Assembly: GCA_002331625.1 (NCBI GenBank) | Contig: DCZN01000049.1 | Location: forward strand, 45,209 to 64,474 | Source: Nitrospira sp. UBA2083 | Lineage (GTDB): Bacteria > Nitrospirota > Nitrospiria > Nitrospirales > Nitrospiraceae | Length of the DNA stretch: 19,266 nt | Reading direction: 5' to 3' | Part shown: positions 6,871-14,471 of the stretch, piece after piece | How the letters are laid out: each line of letters begins with the position of its first letter | Numbering within the stretch: the first letter of the stretch is position 1 | Program-made: the position numbers and the translations under genes | Notes under the pieces: generated by a model | Database searches by the model: none | Told to the model about the DNA's origin: nothing | Seen by the model: the letters and a program-made list of their open reading frames with translations, nothing else

Positions 6871-8193
6871 TTGACGATGAATATGGAAGTTACCGAGTTA
6901 GGACCCATGAAACGCGCGTTGAAAATTGAGGTGCCAGCTGCAGATGTCACTCAACAATTTTCACGAGCGTATGTCGAACTCAACCGCCAGGTTCAGATTC
7001 CAGGGTTTCGACCAGGAAAAGCCCCGCTGGCAATTTTAGAAAAGCGTTATGCCAAGGCAGTTGAAGAAGATGTGATCCGAAAGCTCGTTCCTGATTTCTA
7101 TGATCGAGCCATTAAGCAGGCCGGGATCAATCCAGTCGTCGTCGAGATCCCTCCCTTGGATCGGGTCAAGATCAAAAAAGACGCGCCATTTACCTTTACA
7201 GCGACCGTTGAAATTAAGCCCAAGATAGAACTTCGCGACTATAAGGCTCCTAATCCTATTTCTCTGCCAGCCGACAAACGCACGGTTACAGAGGAACAAG
7301 TGGACCGTGCCATCGAGGTCTTGCGAGAGCAACAGGCTCGCTTGGATGCCGCTCCAGCCGGTTCGGCGTTAGCCGAAGGTGACTATGCCATTGTCGATCT
7401 CGAAGGATTTTTGGAAGGGGTTCCGCTTGAGGGGGCTAAAAAGGAAGGCCATCTGCATCGGGTTGGTTCAAAAGCCACCCTATTGGGGATTGAAATCGAC
7501 GCTCATCTGATCGGAAGACAGGAAGGGGACGTCGTCGACATTTCTCAGACTTATCCCGTGAGCCATCCAGACCAACGAGTCGCGGGGAAAGCCGTCACGT
7601 TCAAATTAGGAACAAAGGGCGTCAAACAGAGGAATCTCCCAGCCCTTGATGATGAGTTCGCGAAAGACTGCGGTCCATACACGTCACTACAAGAATTGCG
7701 AGAGAAGGTACGTGGTGAAATGGAAAAGGCCCTCAAAAAAGATATCGAAGAATCCCATAAAGACACCCTTCTCAAGCGCTTGATTGACACCCATCAGTTC
7801 GATCTTCCCGAGACACTTGTCGAGCGAGAACTCGACACGATTGTCCGGCAGAAATTGCAAGCACGGCAGCGTGGCAAAGTCACCGATTCCCTTCCTGCAC
7901 CAGATGCAGAGGAAGTGAAGACAATCCGCGAGAAGCACCGCGACGAGGCGAATCGTCGCGTGAAAGCAGGATTGCTCCTTGAAGCCATTGCTGAGAAAGA
8001 AGGTCTGTCGGTGAGTCAGGAAGACTTGAACCATGAAGTCACTCGATTAGCCACGGAGCTTCGAGTCCCAATGGCTGATCTTGTGAAAATGATCCAGGCT
8101 GGTGGTCAGGATTCCATTGAAGAGTTACGGACGCGGATCCTGGCTGATAAGGCCCTGGATATCGTCTATCGTCAATCGGTCATTCAGGGATAA
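6871..8193 (+). CDS. tig: Trigger factor, ribosome-associated chaperone/prolyl isomerase
   Basis: Binds the ribosome exit site and shields nascent chains. The 440-residue length is normal. Domains: ribosome-binding N-terminus with signature PGFRPGKAPLAILEKRY (~45-60); FKBP-type PPIase (~150-240, containing VDLEGFLEGVPLEGA); and a helical C-terminal chaperone domain. The start is ambiguous: TTG at 6871 is 7 nt from GGGAG (6859-6863), the best-spaced choice. ATGs at 6877 and 6883 remain possible, being 13 or more nt away. tig follows tRNA-Leu by 34 nt and precedes clpP by 62 nt, the common tig-clpP-clpX order, suggesting one transcription unit for folding and degradation. Confidence 0.96.
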   Translation: MTMNMEVTELGPMKRALKIEVPAADVTQQFSRAYVELNRQVQIPGFRPGKAPLAILEKRYAKAVEEDVIRKLVPDFYDRAIKQAGINPVVVEIPPLDRVKIKKDAPFTFTATVEIKPKIELRDYKAPNPISLPADKRTVTEEQVDRAIEVLREQQARLDAAPAGSALAEGDYAIVDLEGFLEGVPLEGAKKEGHLHRVGSKATLLGIEIDAHLIGRQEGDVVDISQTYPVSHPDQRVAGKAVTFKLGTKGVKQRNLPALDDEFAKDCGPYTSLQELREKVRGEMEKALKKDIEESHKDTLLKRLIDTHQFDLPETLVERELDTIVRQKLQARQRGKVTDSLPAPDAEEVKTIREKHRDEANRRVKAGLLLEAIAEKEGLSVSQEDLNHEVTRLATELRVPMADLVKMIQAGGQDSIEELRTRILADKALDIVYRQSVIQG

Positions 8194-8255
8194 GTGCCGC
8201 CCGTCGGTTATGAGGTGTGGTGCGCGCAGCTTGTCGGGGAAAGGAATTGAACAAT

Positions 8256-8882
8256 ATGTTGGTCCCAATTGTCGTGGAACAAACGAATCGAGGCGAGCGA
8301 GCCTATGATATTTACTCGCGGCTTCTCAAAGACCGTATCATTTTCCTCGGTGCCCCGATTGACGATGTATTTGCCAATTTGGTGATCGCACAGCTGCTCT
8401 TTCTTGAAGCAGAGGATCCCGAAAAAGATATTAATCTCTACGTCAATTCCCCCGGAGGCAGTGTCACCGCCGGATTGGGTATCTATGACACGATGCAGTA
8501 TGTGAAACCGCCGATCAACACGATTTGCCTTGGTCAAGCCGCCAGCATGGGGGCGTTGCTGTTGACGGCCGGGACAAAAGGCAAACGCTTTGCTCTGCCC
8601 AATGCCCGGGTGATGATTCATCAACCGTTGGGAGGATTCCAAGGACAGGCGACCGAGATTGACATCCACGCTCGGGAAATTCTCAAAATCCGTGAGCGCC
8701 TCAACGAAATCATGGCCAAGCACACGGGGCAACCAATTGAAAAGATAGCTCACGATACCGAGCGAGACTATTTCATGTCTGGCGAAGAAGCGAAGCGATA
8801 CGGCATCATCGACGAGGTTATTACGCGTCCACCCAAGTTTATGAAGGCGGGTGATTCCGGCGACGGGGCCAAAAGCAAGTAA
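8256..8882 (+). CDS. clpP: ATP-dependent Clp protease proteolytic subunit ClpP
   Basis: Serine protease that forms a tetradecameric chamber fed by ClpX. From the ATG at 8256 the protein has 208 residues with the triad S97 (GQAASMGA), H122 (MIHQPLGG) and D171 (TERDYFMSG), the usual positions. AAAGGA lies about 10 nt upstream. A GTG at 8217 would add [13 protein letters not shown], which does not resemble a ClpP propeptide and overlaps the SD, so I prefer 8256. If that is right, there is almost no propeptide ([20 protein letters not shown] is already the mature N-terminus). clpX follows after 13 nt, indicating an operon. Confidence 0.97.
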   Translation: MLVPIVVEQTNRGERAYDIYSRLLKDRIIFLGAPIDDVFANLVIAQLLFLEAEDPEKDINLYVNSPGGSVTAGLGIYDTMQYVKPPINTICLGQAASMGALLLTAGTKGKRFALPNARVMIHQPLGGFQGQATEIDIHAREILKIRERLNEIMAKHTGQPIEKIAHDTERDYFMSGEEAKRYGIIDEVITRPPKFMKAGDSGDGAKSK

Positions 8883-8895
8883 CACAGGAGGGTAC

Positions 8896-10152
8896 ATGGC
8901 CAAGCAGGAAAAGATGGACCGACACTTGCGGTGTTCTTTCTGTGGCAAAAGCCGTGACGAGGTTCGGAAGCTCATTGCCGGGCCTACGGTTTATATCTGC
9001 GATGAATGTGTCAACCTCTGCAATGACATCATTGCCGAGGATTGGGAAGAGGCTAAGGAGGAAATTTCGTCGAAGCTCAAGAAGCCAGCAGAGATCAAAT
9101 ATCACCTGGATCAATATGTCATCGGGCAAGAACGTGCCAAGCGCATTTTGTCCGTAGCGGTGCACAACCATTACAAACGGATTTCGTCAAAAGAAAAAGA
9201 GGTTGACGATATTGAGCTCCAGAAGGGCAACATTCTTATGGTCGGCCCCACAGGGACGGGGAAAACCCTCTTGGCTCAGACCTTAGCAAAGTATCTGGAT
9301 GTTCCGTTTACTCTTGCCGATGCCACTACGCTGACCGAAGCCGGTTACGTGGGAGAAGATGTTGAGAACATCATTCTGAAGCTCCTGCAGGCCGCCGACT
9401 ATGATGTGGAACGAGCCGAACGCGGGATCGTGTATATCGATGAAATCGATAAAATCAGTCGGAAAAGTGACAGCCCATCGATCACTCGGGATGTGTCCGG
9501 TGAGGGCGTTCAACAAGCGTTGCTGAAGTTGATTGAAGGGACGGTTGCGAATGTCCCGCCACAAGGTGGGAGGAAGCATCCCCATCAAGAATTCATTCAG
9601 GTGAACACCAGCAACATTCTGTTCATCTGTGGTGGGGCGTTTGTCGGGTTGGAGCAGATCATTGAGCAACGCCTGAATCGGAAATCGATGGGATTTGGGG
9701 CAGAAATCCGCGGGAGAGCCGACGTTCGTTTAGGTGACCTGCTGGTTAAGGTTCAACCTGAAGATTTTCTGAAGTACGGGTTGATACCGGAATTCGTAGG
9801 GCGCTTACCGGTGGTGGCTACCTTGGAGGAGCTTGACGAGCGAGCGTTGATCCGTATTCTGACCGAACCTCGCAATGCATTGACAAAACAGTATGAAAAA
9901 CTGCTGTCGTTTGAAAAGGTCAAACTCCGATTTACAGAGGGGGCGTTGGGAGCGGCAGCGCGAAAAGCTTACTCGCAAAAGACTGGGGCGCGAGGGCTTC
10001 GGGCAATTCTGGAGGAAGTGATGTTGGACGTCATGTATGATGCCCCCTCTCAGAAGGAAATCATGGAGGTGGTAATTACCGAAGACGCCATAACGGGCAA
10101 GAACCCACCAATGCGCATCTTTGAGCAGGAGCAGGACGCCAAGACGGCATAA
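8896..10152 (+). CDS. clpX: ATP-dependent Clp protease ATP-binding subunit ClpX
   Basis: AAA+ unfoldase that delivers substrates to ClpP. 418 residues from the ATG at 8896, which has GGAGGG close upstream. N-terminal zinc-binding domain with C13, C16, C35 and C38; Walker A GPTGTGKT (117-124); pore-1 loop GYVG (150-153); Walker B IVYIDEID (178-185); RKH loop (226-228); and Sensor-2 region GARGLRAI near the C-terminus. The ClpP-docking tripeptide is MGF (265-267, in [10 protein letters not shown]) instead of the usual IGF/LGF. An upstream in-frame start at 8851 lies inside clpP and lacks family support. Confidence 0.97.
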   Translation: MAKQEKMDRHLRCSFCGKSRDEVRKLIAGPTVYICDECVNLCNDIIAEDWEEAKEEISSKLKKPAEIKYHLDQYVIGQERAKRILSVAVHNHYKRISSKEKEVDDIELQKGNILMVGPTGTGKTLLAQTLAKYLDVPFTLADATTLTEAGYVGEDVENIILKLLQAADYDVERAERGIVYIDEIDKISRKSDSPSITRDVSGEGVQQALLKLIEGTVANVPPQGGRKHPHQEFIQVNTSNILFICGGAFVGLEQIIEQRLNRKSMGFGAEIRGRADVRLGDLLVKVQPEDFLKYGLIPEFVGRLPVVATLEELDERALIRILTEPRNALTKQYEKLLSFEKVKLRFTEGALGAAARKAYSQKTGARGLRAILEEVMLDVMYDAPSQKEIMEVVITEDAITGKNPPMRIFEQEQDAKTA

Positions 10153-10185
10153 CGCATTGATAAATAAGAAACATGTGTATGAAAT

Positions 10186-10210
10186 GGCCAAGCCAACCTT
10201 CGGCTTGGCC
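10186..10210 (+). terminator. Hairpin after clpX, likely terminator
   Basis: GGCCAAGCC (10186-10194) pairs perfectly with GGCTTGGCC (10202-10210) around a 7-base loop. The tail GATCGGTCTATTTCG has only a poor T-run, so termination may be partial. It is placed 33 nt after the clpX stop. Confidence 0.55.
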
Positions 10211-10283
10211 GATCGGTCTATTTCGTTTCCCTTTCCCGTGCTACAAATCTCCTTCTGATTGTCCCTGATACTCCTATCCCTTC

Positions 10284-10311
10284 TCGACAACCAGCAACGC
10301 TGCGCTATACT
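10284..10311 (+). promoter_or_regulatory. Promoter of the PilZ-like pair
   Basis: TCGACA at 10284-10289, a 16-nt spacer and TATACT at 10306-10311. The start near 10318 gives a leader of about 25 nt that contains GAAGGGAG just before the GTG start. Confidence 0.55.
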
Positions 10312-10342
10312 TGCCACGTGCGAGTTACCGAAGGGAGAACTT

Positions 10343-10861
10343 GTGAAATATCCCGTTTTGACAAGTCTTCGCCATAAAGGGAAGGTCCTTCAAATCGACA
10401 CGGAACGGGAAATGGTCATCTTGTTGGGGGTCAACGGCGAGGTGATTGGCAGTTTGTCATGGGACTTTTTCATCGATCAAATCCTTGCTTATCGCAAAGT
10501 GGCAGTGCAGAAAGAAGTGCGGTCAGAACCACGAATCTCACTGGCCTTTCGAGTGCGCTACAACACCCCGGAAGGGGAACGGTTTGAGAGTCGAGCCGGT
10601 GGAATTGGTGGTGGAGGATTGTTTATTGAGAGTCACACCCCTCTTCCAGTTGGCACTAAATTGGCGATGGAGTTCTCACTTCCTGAAAAATCTGGAGAAT
10701 GGCTACCTGCGAAGGGCACAGTCGCTTGGGTGTGCCCCAAAGCTGATCAATATACGTTCAGTCCTGGGATGGGGGTACGGTTCACTGAAATCGATGAGAT
10801 GGTTCGTCATCAAATCCATGAGTTGGTGAAAGGGATCCAGGTTACGAGCCAAGCTGCCTAA
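10343..10861 (+). CDS. PilZ-like domain protein, first of a tandem pair
   Basis: 172 residues. The GTG start at 10343 has GGGAG 5 nt upstream, and it makes the protein align without gaps over its full length with the next gene; a longer upstream extension has no counterpart there. Residues 1-55 form an N-terminal module (HKGKVLQIDT, then IGSLSWDFFIDQIL). Residues ~58-165 resemble the PilZ-type domain seen in Myxococcus-type paralogues. RxxxR is present (R60, R64), but the usual D/N-x-S-x-x-G is replaced by GIGGGG (87-92) before LFIES, so cyclic-di-GMP binding is uncertain. No signal peptide or membrane segment, so cytoplasmic. Gene-specific function unknown. Confidence 0.8.
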   Translation: MKYPVLTSLRHKGKVLQIDTEREMVILLGVNGEVIGSLSWDFFIDQILAYRKVAVQKEVRSEPRISLAFRVRYNTPEGERFESRAGGIGGGGLFIESHTPLPVGTKLAMEFSLPEKSGEWLPAKGTVAWVCPKADQYTFSPGMGVRFTEIDEMVRHQIHELVKGIQVTSQAA

Positions 10862-10913
10862 ATCCGGTTGTGATGAGCTGAACCGTTAGAACAACGTTGC
10901 CTCTTATTCTTTT

Positions 10914-11432
10914 ATGAAGATTCCTGTCGTTTCTACTGCCGGTCACAGGGGTAAATCCCTGATCGTCGATACCCAACAGGAAACGATTCACGTCCATGAC
11001 ACCACCGGCCGGTTACTGGGTAACATGTCATGGGGAGCCATTATTGAGCGAATTCTCGCCAGCGACGAAGATGCTCGCTTTGCCCATTGTCGTGCGCAAC
11101 CACGGGCCCCTCTTGCCCTGAAGGTTCGTTATACAACCCCGGAAGGAAAGCATTTTGATAGCTTGACCGGAGGCATTGGGGGAGGAGGGCTCTTTATAGA
11201 AAGCGGTACTCCCCTCAGTCCCGGTACTGAACTGACGGTTGAGTTTTCGCTTCCGGACCGACCAATGGATAAACTCAAAGCGAGGGCGAAGGTTGCCTGG
11301 GTTCGCCATAAACCTGAGCGATACCTCTTATTTCCTGGTATGGGCATCCAGTTCTTGGATTTAGAGAAACGGATACAAGAAGAATTAGTTGGGCTTGTCG
11401 AGGCCTTGAATCGAAGTCGAAGCCTATCCTGA
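10914..11432 (+). CDS. PilZ-like domain protein, second of a tandem pair
   Basis: 172 residues, exactly the length of its upstream neighbour. By hand count about 72 of 172 aligned positions are identical (roughly 42%), with no gap. Conserved blocks: MK-PV, HxGK, DT, G-SW (residues 36-40), VRY-TPEG (71-78), GGIGGGGLFIES (86-97), VAWV (127-130) and PGMG (141-144). R60 and R64 are kept, and the D/NxSxxG residues are again glycines. No Shine-Dalgarno is evident before the ATG (TTATTCTTTT), so it may depend on readthrough from gene one or use leaderless initiation. The intergenic gap is 52 nt. No clear terminator follows. Confidence 0.8.
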   Translation: MKIPVVSTAGHRGKSLIVDTQQETIHVHDTTGRLLGNMSWGAIIERILASDEDARFAHCRAQPRAPLALKVRYTTPEGKHFDSLTGGIGGGGLFIESGTPLSPGTELTVEFSLPDRPMDKLKARAKVAWVRHKPERYLLFPGMGIQFLDLEKRIQEELVGLVEALNRSRSLS

Positions 11433-11689
11433 AATTGTTGATTCCGTCCTCCCTAGCACTTGACATCAGGGCCGCGATCCTGCCGCATAGTGGCCATCAT
11501 CTTTACCGTTACCAAGTTGCCTCCCCCAAGAATCGAAGGCAATAGTTATTTCAGGCACAAACAGACCGGACGGCCGTGATTGACGACTGCTCTGGCTGAG
11601 CGTGGGTCACAGGGTGCTTGATCGGTGAGGGCAAGTCTGCAGAGAGAGGTGACAAGCGGACGAAGTTGCCGTCGGGGACGTGAATCAAA
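11433..11689. other. Gene-free gap between convergent PilZ-like and tatA genes
   Basis: 257 bp with no coding region that I can support, no strong hairpin with a T-run, and no tRNA-like fold. It may be just the 3' flanks of the two transcripts. Confidence 0.5.
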
Positions 11690-12484
11690 TTACCTGGGTT
11701 TAGCGGAGATGTCTTCTACGGGCGAAACGTCTTGGGCGGCTTCAATGGATTGCTGAATTTCTTTTTGAGCTGCATCCAACTCGGCCTGGATTGTGTGCAT
11801 CTGGGGATCGACACTGTTTCGCACATCCTTCACAGCCTGCCGGAAGGTTCGCACAACATCGCCGATCCCTTCACCAAGATGCTGCATATCCTTGGGCGAC
11901 ATTCCCGCCGATGATGGCGTCGATTTGGCTTTGAGCGCGGCTTGTTGAGCCTGCACGCGTGCGACCGCATCTTTGTTGACAATGGCAGAAGGCCGTTTTG
12001 CGGTCGGTTTCGCTTGGGAGCCAGGTGGTAAAGGGGGATACGAGGCTCGAGCAAGCGGAGCAGGAGCTGCAGCTCGTTCCTCCATCGATATCGCTCTGCT
12101 AGGGGCAGCCGCTTGATGTGGGATCGGCGTTGATGGTTGGGGGGGGTGAGAGGTTGTATTGTAAAGCAATGAGGCGGTGGTACCGGGTGTCATCTCCGGG
12201 CCTGGGACATAGGGGGCGTTTGGCCTCGGCGTGACTGATGATGGTCCAGGCGGTGGTTGGACTGTCGCCGTCGCGGTTGTCGGATTTCGAATGGCCTGTG
12301 GTTGAACAGCTTCTTGTTGAGTCTCGTTCGAAGGGGGTTGGGGAACGTCGTTCACTTCCTTTCTAAACCCTTTCAACGCTTTGCCGACTCCCTCGCCGAT
12401 CTGGGGCAAGCGCCCGGCTCCAAAAATGATGAACACGATCACCAGAATGATGATGAGCTCGGAAAGCCCCATCGTGCCAAACAC
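11690..12484 (-). CDS. tatA: TatA/TatB-family translocase protein with long Pro/Ala-rich tail
   Basis: Component of the twin-arginine translocase for folded proteins. From the GTG at 12484 it has 264 residues: MFGTMGLSEL, one membrane helix (~8-22, IIILVIVFIIFGAG), the conserved hinge FGAGRLPQIG, and an amphipathic helix (29-47). A low-complexity Pro/Ala/Thr linker (~48-195) follows, and then a C-terminal segment 203-221 that copies the amphipathic helix, plus a coiled-coil-like Gln/Glu tail. The GTG is 5 nt from GAGGT and yields the typical MFG opening; the ATG at 12472 lacks an SD. TatA proteins usually have 60-100 residues and TatB 120-180, so this is unusually long. TatA versus TatB cannot be decided; no tatC is in the window. 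Confidence 0.85.
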   Translation of the reverse strand: MFGTMGLSELIIILVIVFIIFGAGRLPQIGEGVGKALKGFRKEVNDVPQPPSNETQQEAVQPQAIRNPTTATATVQPPPGPSSVTPRPNAPYVPGPEMTPGTTASLLYNTTSHPPQPSTPIPHQAAAPSRAISMEERAAAPAPLARASYPPLPPGSQAKPTAKRPSAIVNKDAVARVQAQQAALKAKSTPSSAGMSPKDMQHLGEGIGDVVRTFRQAVKDVRNSVDPQMHTIQAELDAAQKEIQQSIEAAQDVSPVEDISAKPR

Positions 12485-12525
12485 GCATGACCTCGCGTTG
12501 CATCTAGAGCGGTATTTACCCAATA

Positions 12526-12555
12526 AATCTAACTGTCCTCCAGACAGGCTGTCAA
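12526..12555 (-). promoter_or_regulatory. tatA promoter
   Basis: On the minus strand TTGACA (12550-12555), an 18-nt spacer, and TAGATT (12526-12531). A short inverted repeat CTGTC-TGGAG-GACAG lies within the spacer and could be an operator. It allows tatA expression apart from the upstream peptidase gene. Confidence 0.6.
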
Positions 12556-12588
12556 GGAAGAGGCAGACGAATTGGATGCGCAGATGGG

Positions 12589-13791
12589 TTAGAGGAGAGG
12601 CACAACCTCAGTTTGGAGTGGCAATCCATGTACGACGGCTTCTCGATCCGAAATATAGACATCGAGCTCACTCCTAATTCCGAACTCACCAGAGAGGTAG
12701 ATACCCGGCTCGATTGAGAAGCAGGTACGGGGTAGGAGCCGACGGTCATCATGAGTCTCAAGATTGTCAATGTTGGCTCCGTTGCCATGAACTTCTTCAC
12801 CGATAGAATGCCCCGTTCGATGAATGAAAAAGTCGCCATACCCGGCATCACGAATCGTGTTCCGGCAGACATCGTCCACTTCCCATCCACAGGGGAATCG
12901 TCCTGCTGCCAGCTGGGTTTGGACAAACGAAAGGGCGGCATCGCGCCCTCGCCGGACATGCTCAAAAATCAATCGATGCTTCTCCGGGACGTGCTTCCCT
13001 GTGTAGCCGGTCCAGGTGATGTCGCCGTACACGGCACCTGGTGCGGTTTTCTTCGCCCAGAGATCGATCAAGATCAAACTGTCTCGATTGATTCGGGAGG
13101 AGCCTGATTCAACCGGGGAATAATGAGGATCAGCGCTGTGGGTATCAACAGCGGCGATGGGCGAACTGGAGGTTGTCATACCTGTATCGTGAATACGGGA
13201 CAGGATATATTGTTGAAGGTCATATTCAGTTAACGGCCGGTGGTTGGCAAGACACGAGGCCACATGGGCGAAGGCCTCGTCGACAATGCGCCTGAGGGTC
13301 GTCACAGCGAACCGATGTGATTCAAGCTGTTCATCCGTCCAGACCGCCTCAAATCGTTGTACAAGATCGGCAGATGTCACGACCTCAAGCCCGAAACTTC
13401 GTATCAGCTCAATCGTGCCCGCATCGACTCTGGACAAATACGGGACAGCATTGCAGGGCGAATACTGCATCGCGATTCGCCGTTGACCATGTAACAGGGA
13501 AGCGATTCCTGTCCGTTGCTGTTCCCACGAGACATAGTAGTGAGCCTGGCCTGGTAAGTCGTCCAGCACATGGGGTTCGATCCGATGAAGGAGCTTAACC
13601 GGTTCTCCCGTCGTAGGGATCCAATAATACCAGCGCCGAGTCACATGCTGACGCGCATCAAGAAGCAGCACTCGATAAGCCAGTGGGTCGCAGCCACGAA
13701 AATCATAGAAGAGCCACCCATCGATTGTTCCCAGATCTCGAAGCACGTCTTGGATCGCACCGACCCGTGCATGATGGATAGTTGTACTCAT
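12589..13791 (-). CDS. M24-family metallopeptidase (Xaa-Pro aminopeptidase/prolidase-like)
   Basis: 400 residues. N-terminal creatinase-like domain (~1-150) and C-terminal pita-bread catalytic domain (~155-400). The dinuclear metal ligands are all present: D243 (LIDLWAK), D257 (VYGDITWTG), H328 (HRTGHSIG), E361 (SIEPGIY) and E375 (IRSELDVYI); H223 in DPHYSP fits the conserved substrate-site histidine. It likely removes residues next to proline from peptides in the cytoplasm, with no signal peptide. Which substrate is preferred cannot be told. The ATG lies only 8 nt after a strong -10, so the mRNA is probably leaderless. tatA follows 104 nt downstream on the same strand. Confidence 0.92.
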   Translation of the reverse strand: MSTTIHHARVGAIQDVLRDLGTIDGWLFYDFRGCDPLAYRVLLLDARQHVTRRWYYWIPTTGEPVKLLHRIEPHVLDDLPGQAHYYVSWEQQRTGIASLLHGQRRIAMQYSPCNAVPYLSRVDAGTIELIRSFGLEVVTSADLVQRFEAVWTDEQLESHRFAVTTLRRIVDEAFAHVASCLANHRPLTEYDLQQYILSRIHDTGMTTSSSPIAAVDTHSADPHYSPVESGSSRINRDSLILIDLWAKKTAPGAVYGDITWTGYTGKHVPEKHRLIFEHVRRGRDAALSFVQTQLAAGRFPCGWEVDDVCRNTIRDAGYGDFFIHRTGHSIGEEVHGNGANIDNLETHDDRRLLPRTCFSIEPGIYLSGEFGIRSELDVYISDREAVVHGLPLQTEVVPLL

Positions 13792-13799
13792 GGGGATGA

Positions 13800-13828
13800 A
13801 TCTTATCCCTGGGCTAGAAGGGCGTCAA
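13800..13828 (-). promoter_or_regulatory. Promoter of the M24 peptidase gene, near-leaderless
   Basis: On the minus strand TTGACG (13823-13828), 17 nt, TAAGAT (13800-13805). With the usual 7-nt spacing the transcript would begin at about 13793, two bases before the ATG at 13791. No Shine-Dalgarno sequence is present. Confidence 0.6.
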
Positions 13829-13856
13829 TCCGGCTGGCGGGTCCGTGTAAGAATCA

Positions 13857-13865
13857 TGTTACAAT
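13857..13865 (+). promoter_or_regulatory. Extended -10 promoter of the 13875 gene, near-leaderless
   Basis: TGT-TACAAT: an extended -10 with TG at 13857-13858 and TACAAT at 13860-13865. There is no good -35. Transcription would start near 13872, about 3 nt before the ATG at 13875. No Shine-Dalgarno sequence. Confidence 0.45.
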
Positions 13866-13874
13866 GTGACCCCA

Positions 13875-14345
13875 ATGATCCCGCAATCGACACGAGACGT
13901 CCCAGCTTATCGAGTGACGCTTTTCTTCGGGCCAGAAGCAGTTGAGGGAAAATCGAATACGCAGTTCTGTGTGTTCAACGTGAAAAAGCGAAGTTGGAAG
14001 GCTGGCATCCAAGTTGCTGTGGAGATCGACAACGGGCAACTCTCGGTCCTACGCCATAAGATCCAACTTGCCGATCGAGTCGCGAAGAGTTTACTGGTAG
14101 TTGACCCTCATGAGCTTCCCAACTATCACGATCGTATTGCTGATCTCTTTGTCCAGGCTGTGTGCTGGTCCAAGTTGGAACTCCGGTTGTTGGCGGGAAT
14201 GGTCCAGGAAAACCAACGAATCTTCGCCCATGACTTATTGGCAGAAGTGGAACATGATGTCAGTCATCGATCTGACGGTCTGATCGCCTACATACTAGGT
14301 GAACTGGATCTGGCCCCTAGTGATCATTCTTCGTTATCCCTATAG
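13875..14345 (+). CDS. Conserved-looking protein of unknown function
   Basis: 156 residues from the ATG at 13875; an in-frame GTG at 13866 would overlap the -10 and is less likely. I do not recognise a family. The N-terminal half looks like a beta-rich domain (YRVTLFFGPEAVEG; QFCVFNVKKRSWKAGIQVAV), and the C-terminal half is helical (DRIADLFVQAVCWSKLELRL, then QENQRIFAHDLLAEVEHD). No signal peptide, membrane helix or metal-binding cluster. It is divergent from the M24 peptidase gene with which it shares an 83-bp promoter region, and 126 nt separate it from the next gene. Codon use resembles its neighbours, so it appears to be a real gene. Confidence 0.65.
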   Translation: MIPQSTRDVPAYRVTLFFGPEAVEGKSNTQFCVFNVKKRSWKAGIQVAVEIDNGQLSVLRHKIQLADRVAKSLLVVDPHELPNYHDRIADLFVQAVCWSKLELRLLAGMVQENQRIFAHDLLAEVEHDVSHRSDGLIAYILGELDLAPSDHSSLSL

Positions 14346-14382
14346 GTCCTGTGCCGCGAGGGGGTTGCATTCATCCTCGAAT

Positions 14383-14418
14383 TTGTTATAACGCATATCG
14401 GTGTTATTGTATTATGAT
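14383..14418 (+). promoter_or_regulatory. AT-rich candidate promoter region before the 14472 gene
   Basis: TTGTTA (14383-14388), 16 nt, TATTGT (14405-14410), with a second -10-like TATGAT at 14413-14418. An inverted repeat ATAAC (14388-14392)/GTTAT (14403-14407) overlaps it. The match to consensus is only moderate. Confidence 0.35.
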
Positions 14419-14471
14419 AGTTCAAGTGTTGATCAGATCCTGTGATTGAATTAAAGAAGGAGGCGCCTCAC

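Noticed and set aside
13854..14039. 61-codon minus-strand ORF opposite the 13875 gene
   Set aside because: It has no SD and unlikely composition, and it overlaps the better plus-strand gene and both divergent promoters.
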